Made by a program: the position numbers and the translations under genes. Positions 35,651 through 46,866 of a DNA stretch of 64,000 bases are shown piece after piece. How positions within the stretch are numbered: position 1 is the stretch's first letter; each line of letters opens with the position of its first letter. Below the pieces are notes generated by a model. The model was not told the DNA's origin, made no database searches, and saw nothing but the letters and a program-made list of their open reading frames with translations. Source of the stretch: Rhodamnia argentea (taxonomy: Eukaryota; Streptophyta; Magnoliopsida; Myrtales; Myrtaceae); NCBI RefSeq assembly GCF_020921035.1, contig NC_063151.1, positions 26,294,934 to 26,358,933 on the forward strand, given 5' to 3'.

Positions 35651-38600
35651 ATGGATTCGAGCAGGAGAGCGGTGGAGTCGTACTGGAGATCGCGGCTGAT
35701 CGACGCCGCGACCTCCGATGAGGACAAGGTCACGCCTGTTTACAAGCTTGAGGAAATCTGCGAGCTCCTGCGTTCTTCTCACGCCAGCATCGTCAAGGAG
35801 GTTTCGGAGTTTATATTGAAGCGGCTCGATCACAAGAGCCCCGTCGTCAAACAGAAGGTAGGTGATCGGAGTGTTGCTTTTCTGATTGGTTTGCTTTCGT
35901 TTCATTTCACGTTTTGTATGTGTGGAGCTGATCATGCACCCGGTTAGTCCTGCAGAATCAATGAGAGTTTGAATCTTGAAGGAACCTTGTTCACGCGAGT
36001 GAAGAAAAAAAATGGTTGCAATGGATCATTTTCAGGAAGTCAATTAGACACAAGCATGTAAAGTATTAAGTACTGGATCTCCTGATTTTAGTTCTGCGAT
36101 ACATAAGAGATTGTCGTGGCATCTTAAGCTGTCTGAAGACTAGACCATACATATATCTTAAATTTATGAAGGTGGATCAGATCAAGAGAGTAGGCAGCAT
36201 CTAACTTTTGAATGCTCTTTTTCTAAACAAGTGTGGGGGGTTGGGAGGAGGATTAGTTGAACTAAAGTAGAGTTCCGAGAGTTGTTGGTGGTTGGAGCTC
36301 TAAGTTTGTTTGGGTTCTGCAACAGTTGAAAGGTAAAGCATTTGTGAGGACACTTGTGATATTGGCCTGGAAAAGATCAATTTACTTGATTTGGAAAGAG
36401 AGGAGTGTTGTCTTCCATAATGGAGATGCAGATATCAATACATGGAAGGGGGCCTCCGTTTGATTCAGATAGACTTCTTCTTTGTGATCAATGGAGGATT
36501 CCTGCGGTTTAGTACCTGAGTTGAGCTATTGGTTTGCTTATTAGCTTCTTGGGATATGTTTGTCTAAGCTTGTTTGAAGGGGAAATAGTTACTAGTTGGT
36601 TCTCCTGGTTTGAGTGATTTTCTTGCTATGAGTATGATAGTGCTCCTGAATTTGTAATACTGAAGGGCATGTAATGGGTGTGCTCCTCCCACAATCGTTT
36701 CGAAGTCTTGAAATCGTTTACTTTATCCAAAAACAAAAGATTATGAAGGTGTGGATAATTATGAGAACAAAGGGAATTTCTCGTGTTGAATCTTTTGACT
36801 GACCATGAGAGTGCTAGATTATTGAACGCAGCGAATTGCAATCAGGACGTTCACTTTTCAGTACGAGTTTATGGGGTGTGTCTTAGAAGTAAGGAGAAAA
36901 GGTTTTACCTCTTGCAGGTTGTGTGTGTTGTTTAGCTGACATGCTGGAGCACAGTCAGCTCTACAAGCTCTGTTATCACGCTGTGTTGTTCCTCGAATGT
37001 CTATAACTAACTCAAATCAGAACAAAATTAAATATGACTGAGACCGATAACATTTGCACGGCGCCCCATTCTTTTTCTGTGGACATAATATCCATCCCTG
37101 CATATTAGGCGTCTGTCAACTCAGATTTATCACGATATCTCCCTGCAAATAGGCATGTCTCTTGTGCAGGTTAATATTAGAAAAAACTTGTCTGTCTGCA
37201 GCTTTGTGTATATCATGTGATTTAATTTGGAGCTGTTTCATTTCTTTTCCTAGTCCAACATACTTGGTGAGGTGATAAATTATCTAAAGCACCTTCAAAT
37301 GCTTAGGAGCTACTATGTCTGACTTCTGCACATCCTGGACCAAGTTGAATATCTCTTCCGTTTCTCGTGTCTTTAATAAACTATAAATAGCGCATAGGAA
37401 GTTTTAACTCTGACACAGATGAATAACCAGTAAATGGCTTCTGCAGGCTCTTAGGTTAATTAAATACGTGGTTGGAAAATCTGGTTTGGAGTTTCGCAGG
37501 GAGATGCAAAGACATTCTGTTGCAGTTCGACAATTATTCCATTACAAGGGGCATCCAGATCCTCTTAAGGGGGATGCTCTGAATAAGGCTGTGAGGGACA
37601 CAGCTCATGAGGCAATTTCTACCATCTTCTCTGAACAGGACAATAAAGCAGCACCCACTGAGGATCTTAATACAAGAATTCAAGGATTTGGAAACACTAA
37701 TATTGAAATGCCATCAGAAGACAAGAAATCATTTCTCAGTGAGGTAGTTGGGCTTGGAAGTGCATCCATCAAGCAAGGACTCGATAGTCTCACTCAGGGG
37801 CAGTCATTTAGAAGGAAAGAAAATGGCAGTTATAGAGGTCCGAATCTTCAGAGATCTTTGACAATAGAAAGTGATGACACAAATAAGTATGAACCAGTTG
37901 AAACAGGCAATGAGGCTCGGTTGGGGATCTCAACAAAACGGGCCAGTGGTTCCTGGAATCCAGATATGAGAGTGGCAAATACAGAATGGACCAATGGGAA
38001 TTCTACTTCCAGTCATACCGAGAACAAGACTCGTGAAGAGCGGTTGTTGGAAACTATCGTAACATCTGGTGGTGTTCGTCTACAACCCACTCGAGATGCT
38101 ACTCATGTTTTCCTTGTGGAGGCAGCAAAATTGGATCCAATGGCCATAAGCCAGGCCCTTGAAACAAAGCTTCAGTCTCCTCAATGGCAGGTATTCATTT
38201 TGGATTATTACTTTCGTGTCATTGAGGCAGTAAGAATTAGAGATGTAGAAAACCACTGGTGGCCACAGTAAAAAAAGGTTAATTTCCCATAGTTGTAATC
38301 TTAAAACAGCCATCTAGAAGAAAATCGGCTAAAAGATTCCTGGATATAGGATCACTCAAAAGTGTATGGATCGGGTCGGGTCCGGTCTCGAGTCCGGAGC
38401 GTGGATGGATCTCTCATGATCAACTATCAGTTAGTCTTCTTCGTGAAATAAGGTCCAGGATGTTGAAACATCGGTGTGGCCCATGAAAGCTGTTCAACAG
38501 GTTGTAACATATGAGCAACAAAAACTGCCACTCAGCTATAAAATGATAACTCTTTTTCCGGCATGTAATTGTCCTTTTTTTTCCATCTGGCTGCCAAAAA

Positions 38601-40786
38601 GACAAATTATACTTTCATCATAAATATACTTCATGAATTAGTTGCTTTTCAGGTTCGTGTGAGAGCTATCTGCGTGTTGGACTCCATTGTGAGGATAAAG
38701 GACAATGAACCCTTCTCAATTGTGGCTTCTTATTTCAGTGAAAACAAAGAACTTTTGATTAGATGTTCTTTGTCTCCGCAAGCTTCTTTGAGGGAAAAGG
38801 CAAATAAGGTACCCATCCTTCTATTATTTTGAGATCTTCTGTAGTTTCTTTCCATGTCTATGGTGTCAATTTATGGGAAGGAAAAAGGCAATTGTTTACT
38901 TTTGGTGTCATCATGTGCAATGCGGTTGATCTATTTGGCACCAAAATCTTAATTGAGTGTCATACGTGTTGAGCTAGAGCTCTGTATTGTGAGGTGAGAG
39001 ACAGTGGAAAGTTGTAGACTCCATCTATGCAAACCTCTTGAGTAAATTGTGAGAGTGAATTGATGCTTCTTTTAGCTAGTTAAATGAAGATAATATTTCT
39101 TCGCGTAATGATTATCAAAGCTCAACATGTATCAGGGAGTGCTTCTTACTCCTTTTGGTTTTATCATGACTATTAATCTCTTTTGCATAATGGAAAAGGT
39201 CAAGTGCCACTTATTTTTTTATGAGTATGATCATAAGAGAAGAGACTGTACTCTAGCCTTACCATCGCTATATTTTACTGTTTCATTCCATATGGGGAGA
39301 ATTCCAGTACTTTTTTAATGTTATTTCTGTTACCAGTTAGTCTGCGGACTCAAATGATATATGAGGTAGCACACATCCTCCTTACATCTAGATTCTTGCA
39401 ACTAGTTTTGTCAATATATGTTTAGCCCAAAACTTCTACAGTATGAGATTGATTGCTCGGCATTATGGCTTTTCTTCACTCATGCATTTATATAATAGCA
39501 TTATGGTAAAATCCTGATGTATAATGTTTGTTTGCCCTGTTGCAAACAGGTCCTTAGCTTTTTGGATGGAGAACGGGTAGGTTCTTTGGCAATTGGTTCA
39601 GGTAAGCCAGTGAAGGCTGAGACTGCTACTGCAGTTCAGATGCCTGATCTAATAGATACTGGCGAATCCGATTACATAAATGGAACAAATGATTTAACAT
39701 ATATGCAAGGTGCTGCAAACACTGGAAGCTTGACCAAAGAGGTGACCCCTTCCATCTATGATTTGCTCGGAGATAATGTTGGGTCTGGTGTGAGCACCAG
39801 TGAAGAAAGAAATGATGATGATCCCTTTGCCGATGTCTCTTTTCACAGTGGCCAAGGTCAAGACTCTACTGATGATATCTTTAAGGGGATGACTATTGAT
39901 GATAAGCATGGTGTTAATCAAAACCATGTAACAATCAACGAAAATAGGCCTGAATTATTCGATATTTTTGGGTCTTCTGACATCTCTTCAGAGCAGGTAA
40001 ATCAGAGAAATGATGTCAATGCTTTGATGGCTGGCTTGTCTGTGAATGAGAGTGAGGTGAAAGGAACTCCTGCAATGCTATCTGAAGCCATAATGTCAAA
40101 TTTAAAAAGCAATCCTGGCTATCAGGTCTCTATTGATACATTGAACAGAATTGTTGAATCTCAAATGACTGGCATCAGTCCCAATGCCATGCCTCTCTCC
40201 TAGCAGCCTGCCATTTAGCATACCTCCTGGGATGATGTTTAATCCTGCTTTTCCATCACAATCCATAAATTATGTTGGGATGGGGAATTTTCTCGCTCAG
40301 CAGCAAATTCTAGCAAACACGTCTAACTTCCAACTTAATGGGAATATGAATGCTCAGGGCGTTGGCACCAGTCATGTTACCCGAGCTAATGGCAGTCATT
40401 CACCACCCTTCCCTGATATTTTCCAGGCAAATTTTCCCACTCAGTCTCCTAATATGATGGGGAGCAACTTGAAGAAAGAGGGGACAAAAGCATTTGATTT
40501 TATCTCGGTAAGTATTTTTTCTCGTATGATCTTCTTGATAATCATTTTCATTGACTGGCTACTTACTTTGACCTTGAAGTCTCTGAGTGAGAGGAATTGT
40601 ACGCTTGTTAAAGTCATCTTTTGGATGGTGAAGGTGGATTCTTAGTAAATTTTGGTTGAGTTGCTTTGACTTATTCTATTCATGCTGGAGATTTCAAATG
40701 AAGGTAATTTTTGGATGGTCGTGTGCTTGTGTCTTCTCTTGCAGGATCATCTTGCTGCAGCTAAAGATTCAAAAAGGACACTTTAA
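35651..40786 (+). CDS. MTV1: ENTH-domain adaptor, MODIFIED TRANSPORT TO THE VACUOLE 1 (MTV1)
   Basis: Five exons (35651-35857, 37447-38190, 38653-38808, 39550-40507, 40745-40786), about 700 codons. Adaptor on the trans-Golgi network that works with AP-4 and clathrin in vacuolar sorting; relative of animal tepsin. The ENTH/VHS-type helical domain spans exons 1-2 (MDSSRRAVESYWRSRLIDAA to about residue 130), and a second helical VHS-like part covers exons 2-4. The linker is acidic with peptide motifs DDPFADV, DIFKGMTIDD (close to the tepsin AP-4 motif LFxGMxL) and LFDIFGSSD. The C-terminus AFDFISDHLAAA is conserved. Exon 4 is one base too long for the frame: near 40190-40200 (CTCTCC) reading moves from ISPNAMPLS-stop to PSSLPFSIPPGMMFNPAF, which is clearly the same protein. 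Probably a consensus error, but truncation at 40201 cannot be excluded. Confidence 0.9.
36180..36640 (+). mobile_element. LINE 3'-end fragment in MTV1 intron 1
   Basis: Translation of 36197-36240 gives QHLTFECSFSKQVWG, and about 36352-36430 gives LVILAWKRSIYLIWKERSVV. These are the two hallmarks of the zf-RVT region at the C-terminus of plant L1-type LINE ORF2. In-frame stops lie between and after them, so it is a dead fragment. It is in sense orientation within the intron 35858-37446. Confidence 0.65.
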
Positions 40787-41620
40787 GGATTTTGAGCGTA
40801 ACATTTCTCAGAAAGCACTTGCCAATACGTCAAAATCGCCTCGTAAAGCTTGAGAAGGTGACCAAAGCAGCTATCTACTTATAGAGATGGTCATACGTCC
40901 CTTTCATCAGAATACCATTAACATGCACAGCAAGTACGACTTGGTGACAGATTTGAGTGGAAGTCACAAGCAGAATGACCATTAACCAGTGAGGAGCTAT
41001 TTCAAATTGCTTGCATAGTTTTGTAATGTAAATTCTGGTTGTAAATGTTGGTTGTTCAACAGTATGAAAGGCATGAGTCATCTATGGCAGTTATCGACTT
41101 GTCAAGGTCGTAATGCCGTTGAGGTACGTAAATGAGCAAAGTGCAAATTGTCTATTCTGAGCCGGTGAATTACCCATTTGTGTGTTTGAGTCGGTCTCTC
41201 TTGTACCATTGCATTTCTCTGCCTCAAACCAATAAGCGGGTCTTCTCTCCAGTCATTGATCGTTCTCAACTTTGTCCTGATCATTTTCCTAAGAAGTTGC
41301 ATGCCTACGCGAGGAAAGGTTCATGTTCTCCTCGTCTCATTCCTTTGGATTTCCATAATTGCATGATGCAGAAGAAAACATTCTAGCCAAACAAAAGTTG
41401 GCCACAACACCGGTTCAGGACCCAATAAAATCGTTGCTGCTGTGTAGTGTTTTGGATGCAACGAGGCATCAGAGATGCAACGAGATGAGAGATTACATAA
41501 CTCCATGGAAGTAGCATAAGCTTTGAATTTTGATGAATTGATCTTATTACTTTACAATATTTCAGATAATTCATGTTTATGTGTGGCATATACGGCATGC
41601 TTCGTGCAGCAAGTCGCATC
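40787..41620. other. Convergent 3' region between MTV1 and the LETM1-like gene
   Basis: MTV1 3' UTR followed by intergenic sequence up to the LETM1-like stop codon at 41621. No gene supported; short ORFs on both strands lack domains. Confidence 0.55.
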
Positions 41621-44600
41621 CTAGGTTATCTTTAGGGAGGAGTCTTCAAGGTTGCTCCACAAACGGACTTCCATCTTCTTAGTCCTGTTTAATTGCTTGA
41701 CAATGTCCAGACGTTCTTTTGAATATGGAGAAGGGATCTGGTCACAGCAATCGAAACATTATTATTAGAGCGTGGCAAAGAAAAAAGGCATTAGCGAAGA
41801 GAAAGATCGGTATGCATTACCAGTGAAGGTATGTACTTCTTGATGGCGGCTAACATGGCAGCATGACCCACAGCAGATACCTGGCGAAGTCAAACATACA
41901 AGTCAGGACCAAAAAAGGCTAATAATAGAAGTTACATGGAGGAAAATGACCGAAATCTCAGCAGCATTTCCCTTTATGCGATTGTTCATGTCATCCAGAT
42001 GATGTAGCAAATGGCCTTTGTTTGAATGTTCAAGCCAAGTTCAGAAGCACCAATAGCAGCGGAAGGGATAGGAATGGCCGCCCGGGTGTGCAGCCGGGAG
42101 CCCACATGCATGCATGTTTATTATGCACATTTTGTCCGTTATATGAGTCATTTGACTTAGAAATTCGAGAATGTTATGCTGCTTATAGTTACCTACGATA
42201 GCTAATCATAACTAGTAAATGATGCACCGGATTTCATAAAGCAGAATCATTAGGAACGAAGGCAGTCGAGTCTCCTTCCCTCTCGTATTCCATTTTGCAA
42301 GCCTAAATGTGGCGCTCAGCTCACAATTTTTACGCAGAGAAACGAGAGAGCAGAGAGCTGAATTGGTACTCACTGGGATTAGCATCAGTATGGTGACTGG
42401 AATGAGTGTTGCAATATCTTGTAACGTTCTCTTTACCTTCTTCCTCTCTCTCGTTGTGATATTGTGGCCCCGCATTTGCTTAAGGAGAAGCTCGAGCGAC
42501 AGTGTGATGTCTATCCAGAGTAGCTGGGTGCCCATCCCTATATTCTGCCAGTGAGCATGAGATTATATCAGAAGCTATTCGCTCACGACGATGAGCTTGC
42601 ATAGGCATCATGGGGCTTACATTACTGGCAGAGACTAACTTGATGCCAAACTTCCTGCAGAAGCCTTCATCCCGGGCATTGGTCTTAGCATCTCCCACCC
42701 TGTCAACAGTGGCTATGGCAACTGTCATGTTTGAGCTACTATCCTGCAATTTGTTGCCAAGACAGGTATATCAAATAGGATCATGATGTCGACGGAGGTA
42801 ATGTTTGGAATCCAGAGCTAAAATGAAGGTGTACACCGCAAGCTGAAGCCAACATCATGGATCGTTAGACCAAATAATGTTTCCGTATCAATCCAAATAT
42901 GTTGTTAAGAGGGTCGGAGAGTCTTTGGTAAACATTCCATTGCTGCATCCAAAGGAAATGATGCCATTCTTACTAAAACAGTAAGGTTTATTCCAAGTAT
43001 TACATCATTTCTTCTTTGGTAAGTTCTTCCCAGTCTCCACATCATTCGGAAATATTCAGATTGTCGACATTTTCTTATTGAAATTGTATGTTGAATCTTT
43101 GCTTCTTTCTGTTTGGTCTAGATGTTATGATCCTGGCTGATCGGCCCACTTCCATGACCATGATAACAAAAGAGTTTTCCCCCACTATCCCTCGTGGATT
43201 GTCAGAACTAAAACCAATTCCTTCTATGGACATCTTGAGATCTTTGCAGAGGAAAAAGGAAGTAGACACAGTTATGACTTGTGTTAATTGAAGGGATAGG
43301 GCATACCTTTGTCGATCTGGGTACATGCTGAGACTCGCTCTCAAAGTGTTCTTGCGTCATTGACACGCTTGCTTCATGCTGTGCCTCCAGCACTGTTGAT
43401 AACGCCTTCCGCTTAGCTGCTGAAGTCAATGTGGGGTCCGATGCACCAGTTTCTGCTGCCTTAGAAGTTTTGCTGAAAACGCCCACATTTTCAGAAATAA
43501 GTAGGTTTCATTTGCTTCAAGAAATAACGGACAAGACCACTAGCATAAATAGCTTACCTGGATCTATCATATACCACCCAATAATCTTCTAGACAAGCAC
43601 TCAGCAGGCTTTGGCTGCAAAGTTAATCACAGACAATTTCAAAGTCGGTTTATCGCTAGAAATTTAGGAGGAAAAGCAAGAAGCCAAAATGATGGATTCA
43701 CTGATCTAGATTACCTCCTGAGTAGAAATGCCAGCAATTCTGAATCTAAGGGTTGCAATGTTGAACGGCTGAAATGAGCGAAACCAGAGAAAACATCATA
43801 GCAAGTGGTAAACACCCGAGACAGAATAATCTCTGTCTCCGCCTGGATGACATGCTGTTTGGATCTCTTCCTGTCTGGACTGCTTGCATGTGAAGCATAA
43901 AAGTCAAGCCATCCGATTTCATCAATTATCAACTGGGGAAAGAAGAGAGAGAAAGATTTCAAACATTGAAATGAACATCTCTTCCCATTCTGAACTAGGG
44001 TTTATGGAATCTGACCTCCATAAAAATCTGATACATCTGCACCGAAGAAAATCCGGGGTATATGAAGATGATTCCACACTCCAAGTAACTACACAGACAT
44101 GAAATCTTTTCTGAATGGGGAACACCGAAAAGCATGTGAAAACGACCCTATAGCTTTCTAGTGAAGCAACACATACCTGAGAAAATCCTTAACCTGCTCA
44201 TCCACTTCTCTTATGCCCATTTTAGTCAAGTATAGTCTAGTTCTTCTTCCCAAATATGCAAATAGCCCAAGAATTGCTAAATTCTCCGCTTTGACCTGCC
44301 ACATAGTTATGAACCAAACCCGAACTCCAGTCTTAAGTATGAGACTCATTTTCAAAGGGACTGACATTATTCACCAGGACTGATATTGTTCACCAACCCA
44401 AAGTTTTTAATCATCATAACAATTGTTTCCATCCCTAAGAACTTTCCTAGAATTACAAACTGAGATTAAGGTGGATAATGTTACTGAAGCTCCTGCTACT
44501 CGACCTAAAAATAGTGATCTCAGTTTCAAAGTCATCTGTGAAATTGAAGCGCTAACCTTGTCACGAGAGTCTTCCATGCACGAAACAAGAGGTTCTTTCT

Positions 44601-46866
44601 GAAATGCAAGTGAAAGCTTCTTTTGAGCGAGACCAATCCAAAATTCAAGCTCTTCACTCTCCTCGCTGGGAAGGAACTTCCTCCCAAAATGTGTCAAGAA
44701 GTCCAATTCAAAACCAGCTTCAGTTGCTAATTGATGCCCTTTTTCCACTGACACAAGGCCCCGAGAAAGTTCCATGAGCTCAAGCAAAATAGCATCGATG
44801 GACATTGAAAGCATGCGGCAGCTTGACTGCCGGGGACCTAATTTCGCCACTGCCGAACAGCAACTTATTGCAATAACAATTCCTGCTACACCACTGGAGA
44901 ATAATCTTTTAGGATCATATTTAGCATCATAGAATAGCCCCTTTTTCAAGGTTCTTGTAGTATGTTATCCATGGATAGCTGCGGAACAAAAGTTGTGCAA
45001 CAATGGAGTCCACGACCATACTTATGAGAACGTTACAACTCTATTTCTTAATAAGCAGAGAGGTAAGATTGGAGTTACAGTACATTTTCTAACAGGAGAA
45101 ACTTAGGCTTCTCAAGGAATAAACAGAAAAGGCAACACTTGGAGATTTTTTTGCACTAACCTTCCTGCATATTCCACAGACCACTTCTTCAACAGAGGAA
45201 TGAAAAATCCAGCTACCCGTGGCAATTCAACCTCCCTAAACCATACTACTAGTTCGGTGTGCTGTTCGCTCAATTGACTTTCTATGCACTCCTTTATCAA
45301 GTCCAGCCTCGGGCTCAAGCTGATGGATGTGAGATGTAAAAGTCAGATACTGGACTAGCGGCGAAATATAATGAGGAGCAAGTAACTAAGTAAAGCTGTC
45401 CAAACAAAATTTTACAATGTTAACAACTGTACCATTGACCAAAAGATAGATTCTTTGGAGACAAACTGGCTTTAACAACTTGATAAGATCTCATTGACAA
45501 AAATACATGGTGGACCAGCAAGGGCAACAATAGACTTCCATCGACTCCAAACATACTGGTTCGACTTTGATTTAGGACCTGAAACTTTGAATCGCTGCTT
45601 CCTTTTTGCTCTATAGAAGTATGGTAGAGCATGATGGCATGAAAGTGAAAGAATCAAGACTCACATCTCCCTGACAACCGAAGGATTGTTGCTACGCTCA
45701 TGAGAGAGCAAAATCTCCACCTCGACTGCCGTCGTTAACATACCATAAACTGCTACCTGTACGAGATTTACAAATGATGATCCTTCCAAAGAATGCAACC
45801 CCTCTATTCAAACTAAACCACCACTTTTAAGATATTGTTAAGAAGTTATGGACACATGTATAGATAGGTGATTGGGTATACACACTGAGAAGACACATCT
45901 GAATAATCACAGGTATAGCTAATAAGTGGGCTGGAGATACCTGATAAGAAATCCTTTTATGCCACTGGTGCACATCCTGCCCGAGCCAAGCCATCGAAAT
46001 CTCGGCACTGCTTCCCTCCAATTCGAGGGATTCAATCGCAGCAGAGAAGCTCTTAGCGGATTCGTGGAGCACCCACACAAGACAATTTACCCGGTTGAAC
46101 TCCATTTTCTTACTTTGACTTTTCACAATTTGACCCCAGTTCTCAACGATGGTCTCATCAGTGGACAAGGAAGCCACAGATGACAGTGCCTCCAAGGAAA
46201 ACTCCCGTGGAGAAGGGTGATACGCAAGGAAGAATTTCGAAGAACTGAAGTTGTTTGAGCAACCATAATTCTCACGGTCCTTCCTAATTAATTTCGACGG
46301 ATTCAATGCAGTGGCCTTAATCTTTGGTTTCTTGTTTGAATGAAGCGATTTTCTGTGAAAACCCTCAAAGGACAAAAAAATAATCACAAAAACAAAAATC
46401 GTGATTTACCAGTCACAACATGATCACCATCATGAAAAGGTCAAAAAAAAAACACAGGATGAACATACAGCATGAGAAAGCCACATCTACCCACGTACTT
46501 TCAGCCTTCAAAGTTCATAACTTTTTAGCAGTTTTTCAAAGATCAAACATTTATATTCAAGTCATATAGGCAAAATAAGCAATCCCCTATGATTTATCCA
46601 CCTCTATGTTTGTTTTCTATAAACACATTGAATAGGTATCTAGCCAGTCACCAGCACACCACAAGGTTCACATCCCATTTCCTTTCTTCTTCCTTTTCTT
46701 CCTTCTTTCTGGTCCATAATCACATCAAAAAGCTATCTTCCCATGCCAAATATGGGTCACACAACCGCATGGGTACGATGGTATACAATGAAGTTTTGAG
46801 TCAAAATGAGAGAGCTTACGAGTTGCTGAGAGGCTTGGGGAGTTGCAGACACAAATGAGAAGCCAT
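41621..46866 (-). CDS. LETM1-like protein, predicted organelle-targeted
   Basis: Fourteen exons on the minus strand: 46866-46820, 46352-45941, 45756-45665, 45319-45161, 44978-44557, 44295-44177, 44088-44016, 43932-43715, 43614-43558, 43472-43307, 42743-42621, 42544-42374, 41880-41821, 41737-41621; about 745 codons. Start MASHLCLQLPKPLSNSKSLH is basic and Ser-rich like a plastid or mitochondrial transit peptide. Helical middle: AEISMAWLGQDVHQWHKRIS, REILSPRLDLIKECIESQLS. LETM1-type segment: LRGHN-like MRGHNITTRERKKVKRTLQD, then IATLIPVTILMLIPVSAVGH and AAIKKYIPSLIPSPYSKERL. Resembles Arabidopsis At3g11560/At5g06220 (recalled), annotated LETM1-like with no settled function. In exon 5 an A5 run (about 44943-44948) breaks the frame: YYKNLEK and KGLFYDAKYDPKRLF lie in different frames, one extra base. 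An extra exon between 43307 and 42743 is possible but not needed for phase. Confidence 0.83.

Noticed and set aside
43075-43344. Possible extra exon of the LETM1-like gene (MSIEGIGFSSDNPRGIVGEN...)
   Set aside because: It is phase-compatible but has no convincing donor, and exons at 43472-43307 and 42743-42621 join in phase without it. Left as a possibility only.
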